From NCBI GenBank assembly GCA_964632995.1, contig CAZWDL010000170.1, forward strand, positions 1-12,121: a stretch of DNA of 12,121 bases, read 5' to 3'. Positions 1 to 7,610 of the stretch are shown here, piece by piece. The DNA is from CAZWDL01 sp964632995. Its GTDB lineage: Bacteria > Bacteroidota > Bacteroidia > Chitinophagales > Saprospiraceae. The translations under genes and the position numbers were made by a program. Below the pieces are notes generated by a model. That model made no database searches. It was not told the DNA's origin and saw only the letters and a list, made by a program, of their open reading frames with translations. Positions within the stretch are counted from its first letter, which is position 1, and each line of letters starts with the position of its first letter.

Positions 1-852
1 GGCGCGGCCATCAGGGGCGAGGCCGATTTTCCGGTTGTCGGTCTGTTGCCCGCTGGCCAGGCTGCTAGCGCCCGCCGCCGAGTCGGTGCAGTAGCTGTCC
101 GTGCTCCGGGTGTGCGCCCACCCGGTGTGCCGAAAGTTGAAGAGCGTAAGCTGGCCGCCGTTGGCGGTGTAGGCTGCGTAGAGCTGCGCCAGGCCCGTGC
201 CGTCGCCAATGAGCAGTATGCAGTGCTTGGGCCGGTCTGGGAAATCTGGGTACTGGGGAAGGTAAGCGGGTTGCAGCAGCGGGTTTTGGTAAAAGCGCTG
301 GGGGTAAGCGGAGACAAACTGCCGGGCGGCGTCCACTTTGTCGGTGCCTATGATGTCCACGCCGTTCTTGATGAGCAGCTGCCAGGCGGAAGGCTTATCG
401 GGCGTGCCCCAAAAGCGGAGGGGCTTGCCGTATTGGCGGGCGGGAGCGATGATTTGCTGCAGCACCTCGTCCCGCTCGGCGGTCAGCTGGCCCTTGCCGT
501 TCCAGGACGAGACGTAACCGAAAGAAGTGCTGATCATGGCGACCTGCTCCCACTGCTGGGGCGATAGCTGATCACCCGGCCGGCCGTCTATTTTTACGTA
601 GCTGGGCAGTTGCGTCCAGGTTTCGGGCGGGGGCCGATCCCCAGATAGTACGATGCTCAGGCCGCTGTCAGCGTGGAAAATATCGGGGTAGGCAGCCGTT
701 TGGGACAGTAGCCATTCGAGGGTGCGCTCGCGCTCGTTTTTGATGTCTACGAGGAGTTGCAGCTGCCAACTGCTATCGGCATAGATGCGGCCGTTTTCCC
801 GCTTCAGCACCCGGCGGATGGGCTCCAGGTAGTGCTCGCGCAGGGAGAGTTG

Positions 853-857
853 CTTAG
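853..857. repeat. Left copy of target-site duplication CTTAG
   Basis: CTTAG here matches CTTAG at 1013-1017 across the palindromic element. The distance between the copies is 160 bp, which is the length that restores the host reading frame. Confidence 0.75.
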
Positions 858-1012
858 GGGCCGGAGAATAATAAGTTCCCTATTTCAGGTTAGAGATTTT
901 GCCGCCAGACAAGGCGCGAGGAAGGCGCATAGCAGCGCTACGTAACTGACGAGCAACGCAGTATGGCGGCAAAAGATCAGCATCAAATGGGGAAGTTATT
1001 ATTCGCCGGTCC
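858..1012. mobile_element. 155-bp MITE-like palindromic element with 5-bp target duplication
   Basis: The element carries imperfect terminal inverted repeats of about 48 bp. The ends read GGGCCGGAGAATAATAAG on the left and, as reverse complement of the right end, GGACCGGCGAATAATAAC; both continue with TTCCC and ATTT. A second block, TTTTGCCGCCA (897-907), is matched by TGGCGGCAAAA (964-974), so nearly the whole element can fold as one long stem. CTTAG flanks it on both sides (853-857 and 1013-1017); reading it as CTTAGG 6 bp is also possible. It has no coding capacity, so it would need a transposase in trans. The interrupted gene around it gives an exact empty-site prediction. Confidence 0.85.
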
Positions 1013-1017
1013 CTTAG
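1013..1017. repeat. Right copy of target-site duplication CTTAG
   Basis: Second copy of CTTAG; see 853-857. The match can be extended to CTTAGG on both sides, so a 6-bp duplication is an alternative that does not change the 160-bp insertion length. Confidence 0.75.
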
Positions 1018-1259
1018 GCAGGTCGCTGGGGTCATGGGCTACATGGGGCTGCCCGTCCTGCCAGTAGAGGTCTATTTCAATCGAGCCGCAACCTGCCGCC
1101 CAGGCGTTCCAGAAGGGCACGGGCTGCCGGTAGTCGTTGTGGGCGTGCAGTTGCTGGGGATTGGGCATGGGATAGGGTTGAGCAGCGCACAGCAGGGGCA
1201 GGAGCGCAGCGCAACACAGCCAACATCTTATCTTCATTTTCAGCTTGTATTTGTTGCCG

Positions 1260-1267
1260 CAAAGGTA
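1260..1267 (-). promoter_or_regulatory. Putative Bacteroidota -7 element (TACCTTTG) of the GDPD-phosphatase gene
   Basis: On the minus strand TACCTTTG fits the Bacteroidota consensus TAnnTTTG exactly and lies 22 nt before the ATG at 1237. I see no convincing TTTG at the -33 distance, so this is a single-element match. Confidence 0.45.
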
Positions 1268-1354
1268 TTGCCGCGTGGCGCACCATCCCTCTATTGCTAT
1301 ATTAAATCAGTATTAACTTTACAGCGCAGTAGGGGGAGTACAGTGCGGGCGGCT

Positions 1355-1362
1355 TACCTTTA
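1355..1362 (+). promoter_or_regulatory. Putative -7 element (TACCTTTA) of the phosphonate operon
   Basis: TACCTTTA is one base off TAnnTTTG and lies 36 nt before the ATG at 1399. It argues against an upstream TTG start at 1369, which would sit at the expected transcription start. No clear -33 element is visible. The shared 160-bp divergent region with the phosphatase gene could allow joint control by phosphate, but I did not identify a Pho box. Confidence 0.35.
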
Positions 1363-1398
1363 CAGCACTTGGACAATAACCACAAAATATCCAGACTA

Positions 1399-2742
1399 AT
1401 GAACCACCAAGGCTTACGCCAACAGCTACAGCGAGCCGGTAAAGCCGGCCGGGCACGCCTGCTCCTGGAGTACATGGTTGCCCATGGCGCCGCTTGCTAC
1501 GAGGAGGAAGTCACCCAACTGCAGCACGCCCTCCAAGCGGCCGATCTGGCCGCTAAGGCTGGCAAAGGCGATGCGCTGATCGCGGCGGCACTGCTGCACG
1601 ACGTCGGCCACCTCCTGGCCGATGACCCCGAACAGGGCAACGACCCCACCGTGCAGGATGACTGCCACGAGGAAGTCGCCGCCAACTACCTGGCCGAGTT
1701 CTTCCCCGAAGCCGTTACGGCGCCTATCCGTCTGCACGTGCCGGCCAAGCGCTACCTTTGCACCAAGCAGACTGGCTATTACGATCAGCTTTCGCAAGCC
1801 TCCCGGAAGAGCTACCACTTGCAGGGCGGCCCGATGAGCGCAGCAGAGCTGGCGCAGTTCGAGGCACAGCCTTTCTACCGGGAAGCGGTATGGCTGCGCG
1901 GCTGGGACGACGAGGCCAAGGACGTCAGCCGGCAAGTGCCGCCCATAGCGGCCTGCCTACGGGCTTACCCCGGCTTGAAGCCAAGCTACTGCAAGGGCGG
2001 GCTGTTCTTCCCGGAAGAGCTTTCCGTCAATCCCCGCCTGATGATCCACCGTTTGCAGGCCTACCTGGAGGAAGCGTCCGGATTGGCAATCATGCGGCGT
2101 TGTAGAGTACACGCCGTAGAAGAGAGCGGGGACGGCTGCCGGCTCCTCAGCAGCCAAGGTGAAATAAAGGCAAAGCGGGCCATCGTCTGCTCGGGCAGCG
2201 AACTGCAGGCGCTCTACCCCGAGCTGGCCGCGGCCAGTGGCCTGCAGCTCGTCAAGCTGCAAATGCTGCGCCTCAAGCCACAGGCCGCGCGCTTGCCGGG
2301 CAATATCCTCACCGGCCTGAGTATACGGCGCTACGAGAGCTTCCACGCCTGCCCCTCCTACCCAGCGGTAAAGGCCAAAGAGCCGGCAGAGGCGCTGTGG
2401 AAACAGTACGGCGTTCACATCCTGTTCAAGCAAGAAGTGGACGGCAGCGTCATCCTGGGCGATTCGCACGAGTATCTGCCACTGGTAGCGGGAAAGCCCT
2501 TTGATTTTGACCTCAAGACAGAAATTTCCGATTACATGCTGCGGGAAGCTGCAGCAATTTTTGAACTGGATTACCAAGCTGTGGACCGGCAGTGGGCGGG
2601 GGTGTACACGCAGTGCGAGCAAGGCGATTTATATCAAACCCGAGTCGGCAGCACCGTCCACATCGTGACGGGCATAGGCGGCAAGGGCATGACGGCCGGC
2701 CCCGGCTTTGCCGCCCACCATCTTGACGAAATTCTGGCATAA
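1399..2742 (+). CDS. phnZ: Chimeric phosphonate-catabolism protein: PhnZ-type HD oxygenase joined to a headless HpnW-type FAD oxidoreductase
   Basis: I chose ATG 1399 (447 aa) over an in-frame TTG at 1369. Residues about 1-181 match PhnZ (TIGR03276 family), the mixed-valence di-iron HD oxygenase that cleaves 1-hydroxy-2-aminoethylphosphonate to glycine and phosphate. Visible are QLQH (His43), LLHDVGH (His67-Asp68), His90, HVPAKRY (His113), SRKSYHLQGGPM and WDDEAK (Asp170). Around residues 180-187 the sequence passes straight into the middle of a TIGR03364/HpnW-type D-amino-acid-oxidase-fold flavoprotein (PGL...GGLFFPEELSVNPR), ending with its C-terminal flavin-site motif GIGGKGMTAGPG (425-436). 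About 110 residues expected at the flavoprotein N-terminus, including GxGxxG, are absent, as are the last few PhnZ residues. In this family phnZ, hpnW and the downstream HAD gene are usually separate neighbours, so a deletion fusion is the simplest reading. The HD half could work; the flavin half probably cannot bind FAD normally. Related HD enzymes (TmpB) use trimethylated substrate, so exact substrate is uncertain. Confidence 0.85.
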   Translation: MNHQGLRQQLQRAGKAGRARLLLEYMVAHGAACYEEEVTQLQHALQAADLAAKAGKGDALIAAALLHDVGHLLADDPEQGNDPTVQDDCHEEVAANYLAEFFPEAVTAPIRLHVPAKRYLCTKQTGYYDQLSQASRKSYHLQGGPMSAAELAQFEAQPFYREAVWLRGWDDEAKDVSRQVPPIAACLRAYPGLKPSYCKGGLFFPEELSVNPRLMIHRLQAYLEEASGLAIMRRCRVHAVEESGDGCRLLSSQGEIKAKRAIVCSGSELQALYPELAAASGLQLVKLQMLRLKPQAARLPGNILTGLSIRRYESFHACPSYPAVKAKEPAEALWKQYGVHILFKQEVDGSVILGDSHEYLPLVAGKPFDFDLKTEISDYMLREAAAIFELDYQAVDRQWAGVYTQCEQGDLYQTRVGSTVHIVTGIGGKGMTAGPGFAAHHLDEILA

Positions 2743-3434
2743 TGATAAAAATGATCGTATTCGATATGGCGGGCACCACCGTGGATGAGGGCAACGCCGT
2801 GTACAAGACCTTGCAGCAAGCGCTGGCGGCGGCAGGCTTTGAACTGCCCCTCAGCCAAGTCCTTGCGCTCGCAGCAGGCCGGGAAAAGCGGGACGCTGTC
2901 CTTAGCTTGCTGCAAGCTGCCGGCCAATCCCCGACCGATGAACAGGTGGACTCTGTCTACCAAGATTTCATGGGCCGCCTCAAACGCGTCTACGCTGAGC
3001 TGGAAGTGCGGCCCGCTAAAGGCGCTGAAGCCCTCATGGCCCACCTGCGGCATCGCGGCATCGCTGTAGTGCTCAATACGGGCTACAACCGGGCTACTGC
3101 CGAGGGCCTGCTGCACAAGCTGCGATGGACGGCGGGCGTACACTACGACGAGCTTATCACGGCCGACGAAGTGCGCAACAGCCGGCCTGCCCCCGATATG
3201 ATCGTGCTGGCTCAGGCTCGTTTGGGCGTGGCTGATGCCAAAAGCGTGGTCAAGGTCGGCGATTCTGCCGTGGATGTAGAGGAGGGCAAAAACGCAGGCT
3301 GCGGCTACACTGTAGGCATCACCACCGGCGCGCACAGCGCTAGCCAATTGCGCGAGGCGCAGCCGGATTTTGTCATAGATGATCTAAGCGAGCTTTGTGG
3401 TGTGCTGGGCTTATATACCCGCCTCGGTCACTAG
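2742..3434 (+). CDS. Phosphonatase-like HAD hydrolase (TIGR03351 type)
   Basis: A 230-aa HAD-superfamily hydrolase. Motif I is FDMAGT with nucleophile Asp8 and Ala10 in place of the usual second Asp, as in phosphonoacetaldehyde hydrolase PhnX (DxAGT). Motif II is LNTG (Thr113); the acid pair of motif IV is KVGDSAVDVE (Asp174, Asp178). The cap has GREKRDAV with Lys49 near the place of the PhnX Schiff-base lysine, although TIGR03351 members form their own clade and their substrate is not firmly known. The ATG overlaps the stop of the preceding gene as TAATG, so the two are translationally coupled. In this family the gene lies next to PhnZ-like and HpnW-like genes, which supports a role in aminoethylphosphonate breakdown. 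The gene looks intact. An alternative start is Met4. Confidence 0.85.
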   Translation: MIKMIVFDMAGTTVDEGNAVYKTLQQALAAAGFELPLSQVLALAAGREKRDAVLSLLQAAGQSPTDEQVDSVYQDFMGRLKRVYAELEVRPAKGAEALMAHLRHRGIAVVLNTGYNRATAEGLLHKLRWTAGVHYDELITADEVRNSRPAPDMIVLAQARLGVADAKSVVKVGDSAVDVEEGKNAGCGYTVGITTGAHSASQLREAQPDFVIDDLSELCGVLGLYTRLGH

Positions 3435-3439
3435 GAATT

Positions 3440-3456
3440 GTTAATGCAAAATTAAC
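3440..3456 (+). other. Small hairpin just after the phosphonate operon
   Basis: GTTAATGCAAAATTAAC forms a 6-bp stem with a 5-nt loop, 5 nt after the HAD stop codon. There is no T run after it, so it is at best a weak terminator or 3'-end stabiliser. Confidence 0.35.
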
Positions 3457-3468
3457 ATCACCTTCCCC

Positions 3469-3496
3469 TTGCCCTTTCCCACTCTCCCTACCTTTG
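3469..3496 (+). promoter_or_regulatory. Promoter of the large secreted protein (TTG-N17-TACCTTTG)
   Basis: TACCTTTG at 3489-3496 is an exact Bacteroidota -7 element, and TTG at 3469-3471 lies 17 nt upstream at an acceptable -33 distance. It implies a 5' untranslated region of roughly 95 nt before the ATG at 3599. Confidence 0.6.
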
Positions 3497-3598
3497 GTTG
3501 TACTGCATATGAGCGTAGACCGCGCGATTGTGGGGGTGCCAAGCTCCTTGCCGGTCAGCGCATAAGCAATCCAAATCACTCATTAAACATCAATATTC

Positions 3599-6500
3599 AT
3601 GAAAAAAGATCTACGCAAAAGTAGTGCTGACCAGGGATGCTTCCTGGCCAGGTATTTATTTTTACTGCTCCCCCTTTTTTTCCTGAGCAGTTTCCAGTAC
3701 ACCTATGCTCAGATCAACTTGCAGATCACTGAGATCCATTCCGGACAGTCGGGCGACGACTTGACGGCTGATTGGTTTGAAATGACCAACACGGGCGATC
3801 AGGCTTGGGTGTCCGGCATGGATCCCGACCTTTATTACGATGATGAATCCGCTTCGGCTGCCGATGCGGACCTCATTCAGGGGATTACTGACATTCAGCC
3901 GGGCGAATATGTCATTGTCCTGATTACAGATGATGTCAATGACCTGGCTGTATTCACCGGTGTATGGGGCCCCGACATCAACCTGAATGGCATTGAGGTC
4001 GGCTATACCGACGGCGCTGGCCTCGGCGCCGGTGGTGATGCCGTCAATATCTGGATCGGCGATCCGGCTGTTTCCATGCCGGTAGCCACTGTATCCTATC
4101 CGGCTACGGGTAATAATGACGGGCAATCCTATGATGTTGAACTCGGAGCGTTCAGCATAGCAGGCAACGCCAATGGCGCAGTGCAAACAACGGCACTAGG
4201 CGGCAATGGCGCCGTCCCTAATATTGGTTCTCCGGGCAATCAGGGCCCGGTCGTGATCGATCCCGATGCCCCTGTCCTGCAGGCCGACCTGACCACCGCC
4301 ACACCTTACCTGGCGCTTTCGGAAGACGGCCCCTCTGCCATCGGGGCGGATATGAACGACCCCACCGATCCTGCCTCCACCATCGGTATCCCTTTTATTC
4401 TGACGGACCAGAATACAGATCTTCTGAACGTAGCCGTTTCGGTGGTCAGCGACAATCAGGCCGTTGTTCCGGATGCTAATCTGACCATGGCCGCTGCCGG
4501 CGACAACAGCAGCTTACTGCTGACCATTGCCCCCACTTCAGCCGGGTATGCCACTATTACCCTTACTGCCACCGACGATGAAGGCAAAAGCGATTCCTAC
4601 ACCATTCTTTATGCCGCTTCAGACACCCCGGTTGATCCGGCAGCCACTCGGTTTCATTACGGGGCAGCAGACGGCTCAGCAGCCCAGTCCGTCAATGCCG
4701 ATTATACCTGGATTGCCGATGATGAAGATCAAACCATCCGCTTGTATAATCGCGGCCAGTCGGGCGTGCCCGTTAGTAGCTTTGACTTCATTCCGGACCT
4801 GGGCGCCGACGATGAGATCGATGCGGAGGGTTCCTTTCGCAACGGAGACGAGATCTATTGGATGGGCTCCCACACCAATGGCCAGCGTTCCGTGATCTTC
4901 AGCACCACAGAAACCGGCGCCGGCGCGGCTGCACAGCTGGCCTTCAAGGGTTCATACCGAACCCTGCGGGAAGACCTGCTGAACTGGGACGCCAACGACG
5001 GGCACGGCCTGGGCGCCAACTACCTTGGGCTAAATACCATGCTCGAAATCGAGGGCCTGGCCGCTGACTCCAACGAACCCGATGGCGCGCTACTGGGCTT
5101 CCGGGGGCCTCTCCTCAACGGCAACGCCCTGCTCGTTCCTGTCAATAACTTCCAGTCGATGGTCGCGACCGATCCGGTGGCTAACAGCGCTTCTTTCGGT
5201 ACGCCCATAGAATTAGACCTGCTGGGGCACAGTATCCGCAGCATCGACTGCAATGATAACGGCTGCCTGATCGTGGCCGGCCCGGCGGGCAGTGTAACGG
5301 GCTTTTTGCTCTTCACCTGGACGGGCAGCCCCGAAGATGAACCGGAATTGAGAGCCGCAGACCTCGAAACGCAAACAGCTACGGGTAATATCGAAGGGAT
5401 CGTGGCCCTACCCACCACCGGTGCTTTCCTGGGCGCTGAAGGCGATGACGCAATCGTTCAACTCCTGGTCGACTCCGGCACTTTCGATTATTATAACGAT
5501 GGCTCTGAGGCTAAGGATCTTCCTAATGATGCGTGGAAAAAATTCCGTACCGAACTCGTCCGACTCGGCGCCGTGACTGAACCGCCCGTTGCTAATCCCG
5601 GCGATATCGTCATCAACGAAATCATGCAAAACCCCAGTGCCGTCAGCGATGCCAATGGCGAATGGTTCGAATTGTACAATACTACCGCCGGCCCTATTGA
5701 CCTGGACGGCTGGGCAATTACCGATAATGACTCCGATATTCACGTGATTGACAACGGCGGCCCACTACTGATCGACGCAGGAGGATTTCTGGTGCTGGCG
5801 GCCAATGCTGACCCGGCTACCAACGGCGGTGTGCCGGTCGATTATGCCTACGGAAGTGAATTGACTCTTGCTAATGGCGCTGATGAGCTGGTGCTCGTCT
5901 CCACCGATAGCCTTGAGATCGATCGCGTGGAATGGGACGGCGGCACCTTGTTCCCAGATCCCAATGGCGCCTCGATGGCCCTCCTGGCCACCAACCTTAA
6001 TAATAATGACGGAACGAACTGGTGCGAGGCTATGACCCTTTACGGCGATGGCGACTTCGGTACCCCTGGCGCTGCGAACGACTGCCCGCAGCCTCCTGGG
6101 CCAGACTTGCAGATCACCGAGATCTGGATGGGCCAGAACGGTACCGACCTGACCGCTGACTGGTTTGAAATCACCAACTTCGGGGACGCCGCCTGGATCG
6201 CCGGCGTAAGTCCTGATCTTTACTACGACGACGAATCACAGGATCCCGCCTCCGCGGAACTGATTGCCGGTATTACAGAGATCCAGCCCGGTGAGAGTGC
6301 TATCGTCGTCATTGATGCAGAAAGCGGCGTGAATACTTTCTCGACCATTTGGTCGCCCGTATACGACCTGACCGGCGTACCCATCGGCTGGGCCGACGGC
6401 GCGGGCCTCGGTCAGGGCGGCGATGCCGTGACCCTCTTCCAGGGGACGCCATCTACCGAAAACATCAAGGATTACGAAACCTACCCGGCAGCACCCTCCG

Positions 6501-7471
6501 GCCGGTCGTACGATGTCATCCTGCAAGCCTTTAGCGTTCAAGGCGTAGGCATGGTCCAGACCGGTACGAACATAGCCGTTGCAACTATCGCTACGGGAGG
6601 CTCGGATGGACTAGAGCCGGCCATCGGATCGCCCGGTAACGTTGGGCCGCTGGTTACGCCCGCAGCTGAGCTGGTCATCACCGAGATCTTCCCCGGGCAG
6701 GAAGGCGACGACCTCACCGCCGACTGGTTCGAAATCCGCAATGACGGTACGGCCCCCTGGGTTGCCGGTGTTGACCCCGACCTCTACTACGACGACGAGT
6801 CCGCCGCTGCCGCCGATGCCGACCTCATCCAGGGACTGACCACCATCGCGCCCGGTGCTTCCGCCATCGTCCTCATCACCGACAACCCGGATGACATCAC
6901 CACCTTCTCTGACGTGTGGAGCCCCGTCATCGACCTCTCCGGCGTGGAGATCGGCTACACCGATGGCGCCGGCCTTGGCGGCGGCGGTGATGCTGTGACC
7001 CTCTGGCTGGGCGACCCCATGGCGACCCTGCCCATTGACACGGCCTCCTACCCCGCCACCGACTCCTTCGACGGGCAGTCCTACGACGTGGAGCTGCAGG
7101 CCTTCAGCGTAGTCGGCAATGCCAATAACGCAGTGGCGACCATCGCTCTGGGGGGAAACGCAATGGACGTGCCAAACATTGGCTCGCCGGGCGACGGCAT
7201 GCCAATTGTGAACGTGGTGGACTTGTCAAATGCCTACGACCTAACCGTCTATCCCAACCCCACAACGGCTTTTGTTCAGGTAGACCTGGCCGAAAGCGCC
7301 CGGATCGATATAATCGAGATTTTAGACCAAAACGGTAGGCTGATGACCCGCCGGGAAGTCGGCACAACAAACCGCTTTACGCTAGACCTGTCCACCCTGC
7401 CCGCTTCTGTCTATTATTTGCGGGTGAGTGGCGAACAAGGCAGCAATGTCCGGCAGATCGTAAAGCAATAG
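3599..7471 (+). CDS. Large secreted multidomain protein: three lamin-tail-like modules, DUF3616-like domain, lamin-tail domain, T9SS tail
   Basis: A 1290-aa exported protein. A long basic N-region leads into the hydrophobic LFLLLPLFFLS; cleavage probably follows TYA37. Modules in order: lamin-tail-like repeat A (about 41-219); a cadherin/Ig-like stretch (222-345); a DUF3616-like region (about 350-657, with IEGLAA and LLGFRGP); a canonical lamin-tail domain (about 667-830, INEIMQNP, GEWFELYNT, LDGWAITDND); repeat B (837-1019); repeat C (1025-1204); and a type A T9SS sorting domain (1213-1290) with VYPNPTT and a C-terminal VKQ. Repeats A-C share ITEI..GQ, DLTADWFE, PDLYYDDES, DGAGLG.GGDAV, SYDV.L.AFS and IGSPG. 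The protein should cross the outer membrane by T9SS and end on the cell surface or outside. Its molecular function is not known: lamin-tail domains are often adhesive or accessory modules of extracellular enzymes, and no catalytic site is recognisable. It is intact with its own promoter and terminator, so it is probably expressed alone. Confidence 0.9.
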   Translation: MKKDLRKSSADQGCFLARYLFLLLPLFFLSSFQYTYAQINLQITEIHSGQSGDDLTADWFEMTNTGDQAWVSGMDPDLYYDDESASAADADLIQGITDIQPGEYVIVLITDDVNDLAVFTGVWGPDINLNGIEVGYTDGAGLGAGGDAVNIWIGDPAVSMPVATVSYPATGNNDGQSYDVELGAFSIAGNANGAVQTTALGGNGAVPNIGSPGNQGPVVIDPDAPVLQADLTTATPYLALSEDGPSAIGADMNDPTDPASTIGIPFILTDQNTDLLNVAVSVVSDNQAVVPDANLTMAAAGDNSSLLLTIAPTSAGYATITLTATDDEGKSDSYTILYAASDTPVDPAATRFHYGAADGSAAQSVNADYTWIADDEDQTIRLYNRGQSGVPVSSFDFIPDLGADDEIDAEGSFRNGDEIYWMGSHTNGQRSVIFSTTETGAGAAAQLAFKGSYRTLREDLLNWDANDGHGLGANYLGLNTMLEIEGLAADSNEPDGALLGFRGPLLNGNALLVPVNNFQSMVATDPVANSASFGTPIELDLLGHSIRSIDCNDNGCLIVAGPAGSVTGFLLFTWTGSPEDEPELRAADLETQTATGNIEGIVALPTTGAFLGAEGDDAIVQLLVDSGTFDYYNDGSEAKDLPNDAWKKFRTELVRLGAVTEPPVANPGDIVINEIMQNPSAVSDANGEWFELYNTTAGPIDLDGWAITDNDSDIHVIDNGGPLLIDAGGFLVLAANADPATNGGVPVDYAYGSELTLANGADELVLVSTDSLEIDRVEWDGGTLFPDPNGASMALLATNLNNNDGTNWCEAMTLYGDGDFGTPGAANDCPQPPGPDLQITEIWMGQNGTDLTADWFEITNFGDAAWIAGVSPDLYYDDESQDPASAELIAGITEIQPGESAIVVIDAESGVNTFSTIWSPVYDLTGVPIGWADGAGLGQGGDAVTLFQGTPSTENIKDYETYPAAPSGRSYDVILQAFSVQGVGMVQTGTNIAVATIATGGSDGLEPAIGSPGNVGPLVTPAAELVITEIFPGQEGDDLTADWFEIRNDGTAPWVAGVDPDLYYDDESAAAADADLIQGLTTIAPGASAIVLITDNPDDITTFSDVWSPVIDLSGVEIGYTDGAGLGGGGDAVTLWLGDPMATLPIDTASYPATDSFDGQSYDVELQAFSVVGNANNAVATIALGGNAMDVPNIGSPGDGMPIVNVVDLSNAYDLTVYPNPTTAFVQVDLAESARIDIIEILDQNGRLMTRREVGTTNRFTLDLSTLPASVYYLRVSGEQGSNVRQIVKQ
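3719..4255 (+). repeat. Lamin-tail-like module A (internal repeat)
   Basis: First of three homologous coding units of about 540 bp (residues 41-219). It starts LQITEI and ends near IGSPGNQGPVV. It is separated from B and C by more than 600 residues of other domains. Closest by eye to module C in protein, but with AT-richer third codon positions. Confidence 0.85.
6107..6655 (+). repeat. Lamin-tail-like module B (internal repeat)
   Basis: Second unit (residues 837-1019), starting LQITEI. It is the most divergent of the three, for example YETYPAAPSGRSYDVILQAFS where A and C have SYPAT..DGQSYDVEL.AFS, and it has a longer segment before IGSPG. Confidence 0.85.
6671..7210 (+). repeat. Lamin-tail-like module C (internal repeat)
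   Basis: Third unit (residues 1025-1204), starting LVITEI, only a few residues after B. Its protein is close to A, but codons differ at many third positions (TAC, GAC, GAG, CTC favoured), so the copies have not been kept identical by recent gene conversion. Confidence 0.85.
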
Positions 7472-7549
7472 CCATATTGATTGCTGGTGAACCACAGGTG
7501 TTAAAACCCAAAGTGGTATAACCGCCCCTTTTGGTCCGCAGATATAACG

Positions 7550-7610
7550 TCATCCCGAATCTTACCTTGCCCATATACGGGTGAGTGTCAAGGTTCGGGA
7601 TGATTTTTTT
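7550..7610 (+). terminator. Intrinsic terminator of the large secreted protein gene
   Basis: TCATCCCGAA (7550-7559) pairs with TTCGGGATGA (7594-7603), and inside it CCTTG (7565-7569) pairs with CAAGG (7589-7593), leaving a 5-nt bulge. Seven T follow directly (7604-7610). It lies about 80 nt past the stop codon. Confidence 0.9.

Larger units (their letters stand above)
1..1237 (-). pseudogene. Secreted GDPD/PI-PLC-like + alkaline phosphatase fusion, interrupted by a small element (3' end outside window)
   Basis: The gene starts with ATG at 1237 and a signal peptide (hydrophobic LCCAALLPLLCAAQ, residues 7-20). The N-terminal half resembles glycerophosphodiester phosphodiesterase/PI-PLC TIM barrels: HAHNDY at residues 31-36, SIEIDLYW about 52-59, HVAHDP 65-70, and later DIIGTDKVDAARQF. 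From about residue 280 an alkaline phosphatase begins, with the metal-site IGDG (Asp292) and the nucleophile in TDSAAGAS (Ser333). The gene runs off the left edge. After Lys75 the frame is destroyed by an insertion (858-1012 plus a 5-bp duplication). Positions above the insert read in one frame and positions below in another; deleting exactly 160 bp joins ...HDPSDLPK to QLSLREHYLEPI in one open frame of 359 codons. By family it should release phosphate from phosphodiesters and monoesters outside the cytoplasm (inference). As sequenced it is non-functional or makes only a short peptide. Only the N-terminal part of the phosphatase is visible. Confidence 0.85.

Noticed and set aside
46..567. Plus-strand open frame opposite the phosphatase fusion
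   Set aside because: The minus strand encodes a clear GDPD/alkaline phosphatase sequence here; the plus frame is a shadow typical of GC-rich coding DNA.
858..1012. Group II intron or structured RNA rather than a mobile element
   Set aside because: The 5-bp flanking duplication and terminal inverted repeats fit DNA transposition; no intron domain V-like motif or splice context seen.
1369..1398. TTG start at 1369 for the PhnZ-like chimera
   Set aside because: It would lie at the expected transcription start just after TACCTTTA; ATG 1399 aligns better with PhnZ length.
1957..2622. Long minus-strand open frame opposite the PhnZ/HpnW chimera
   Set aside because: No motifs, and the plus strand has strong family similarity through the whole stretch.
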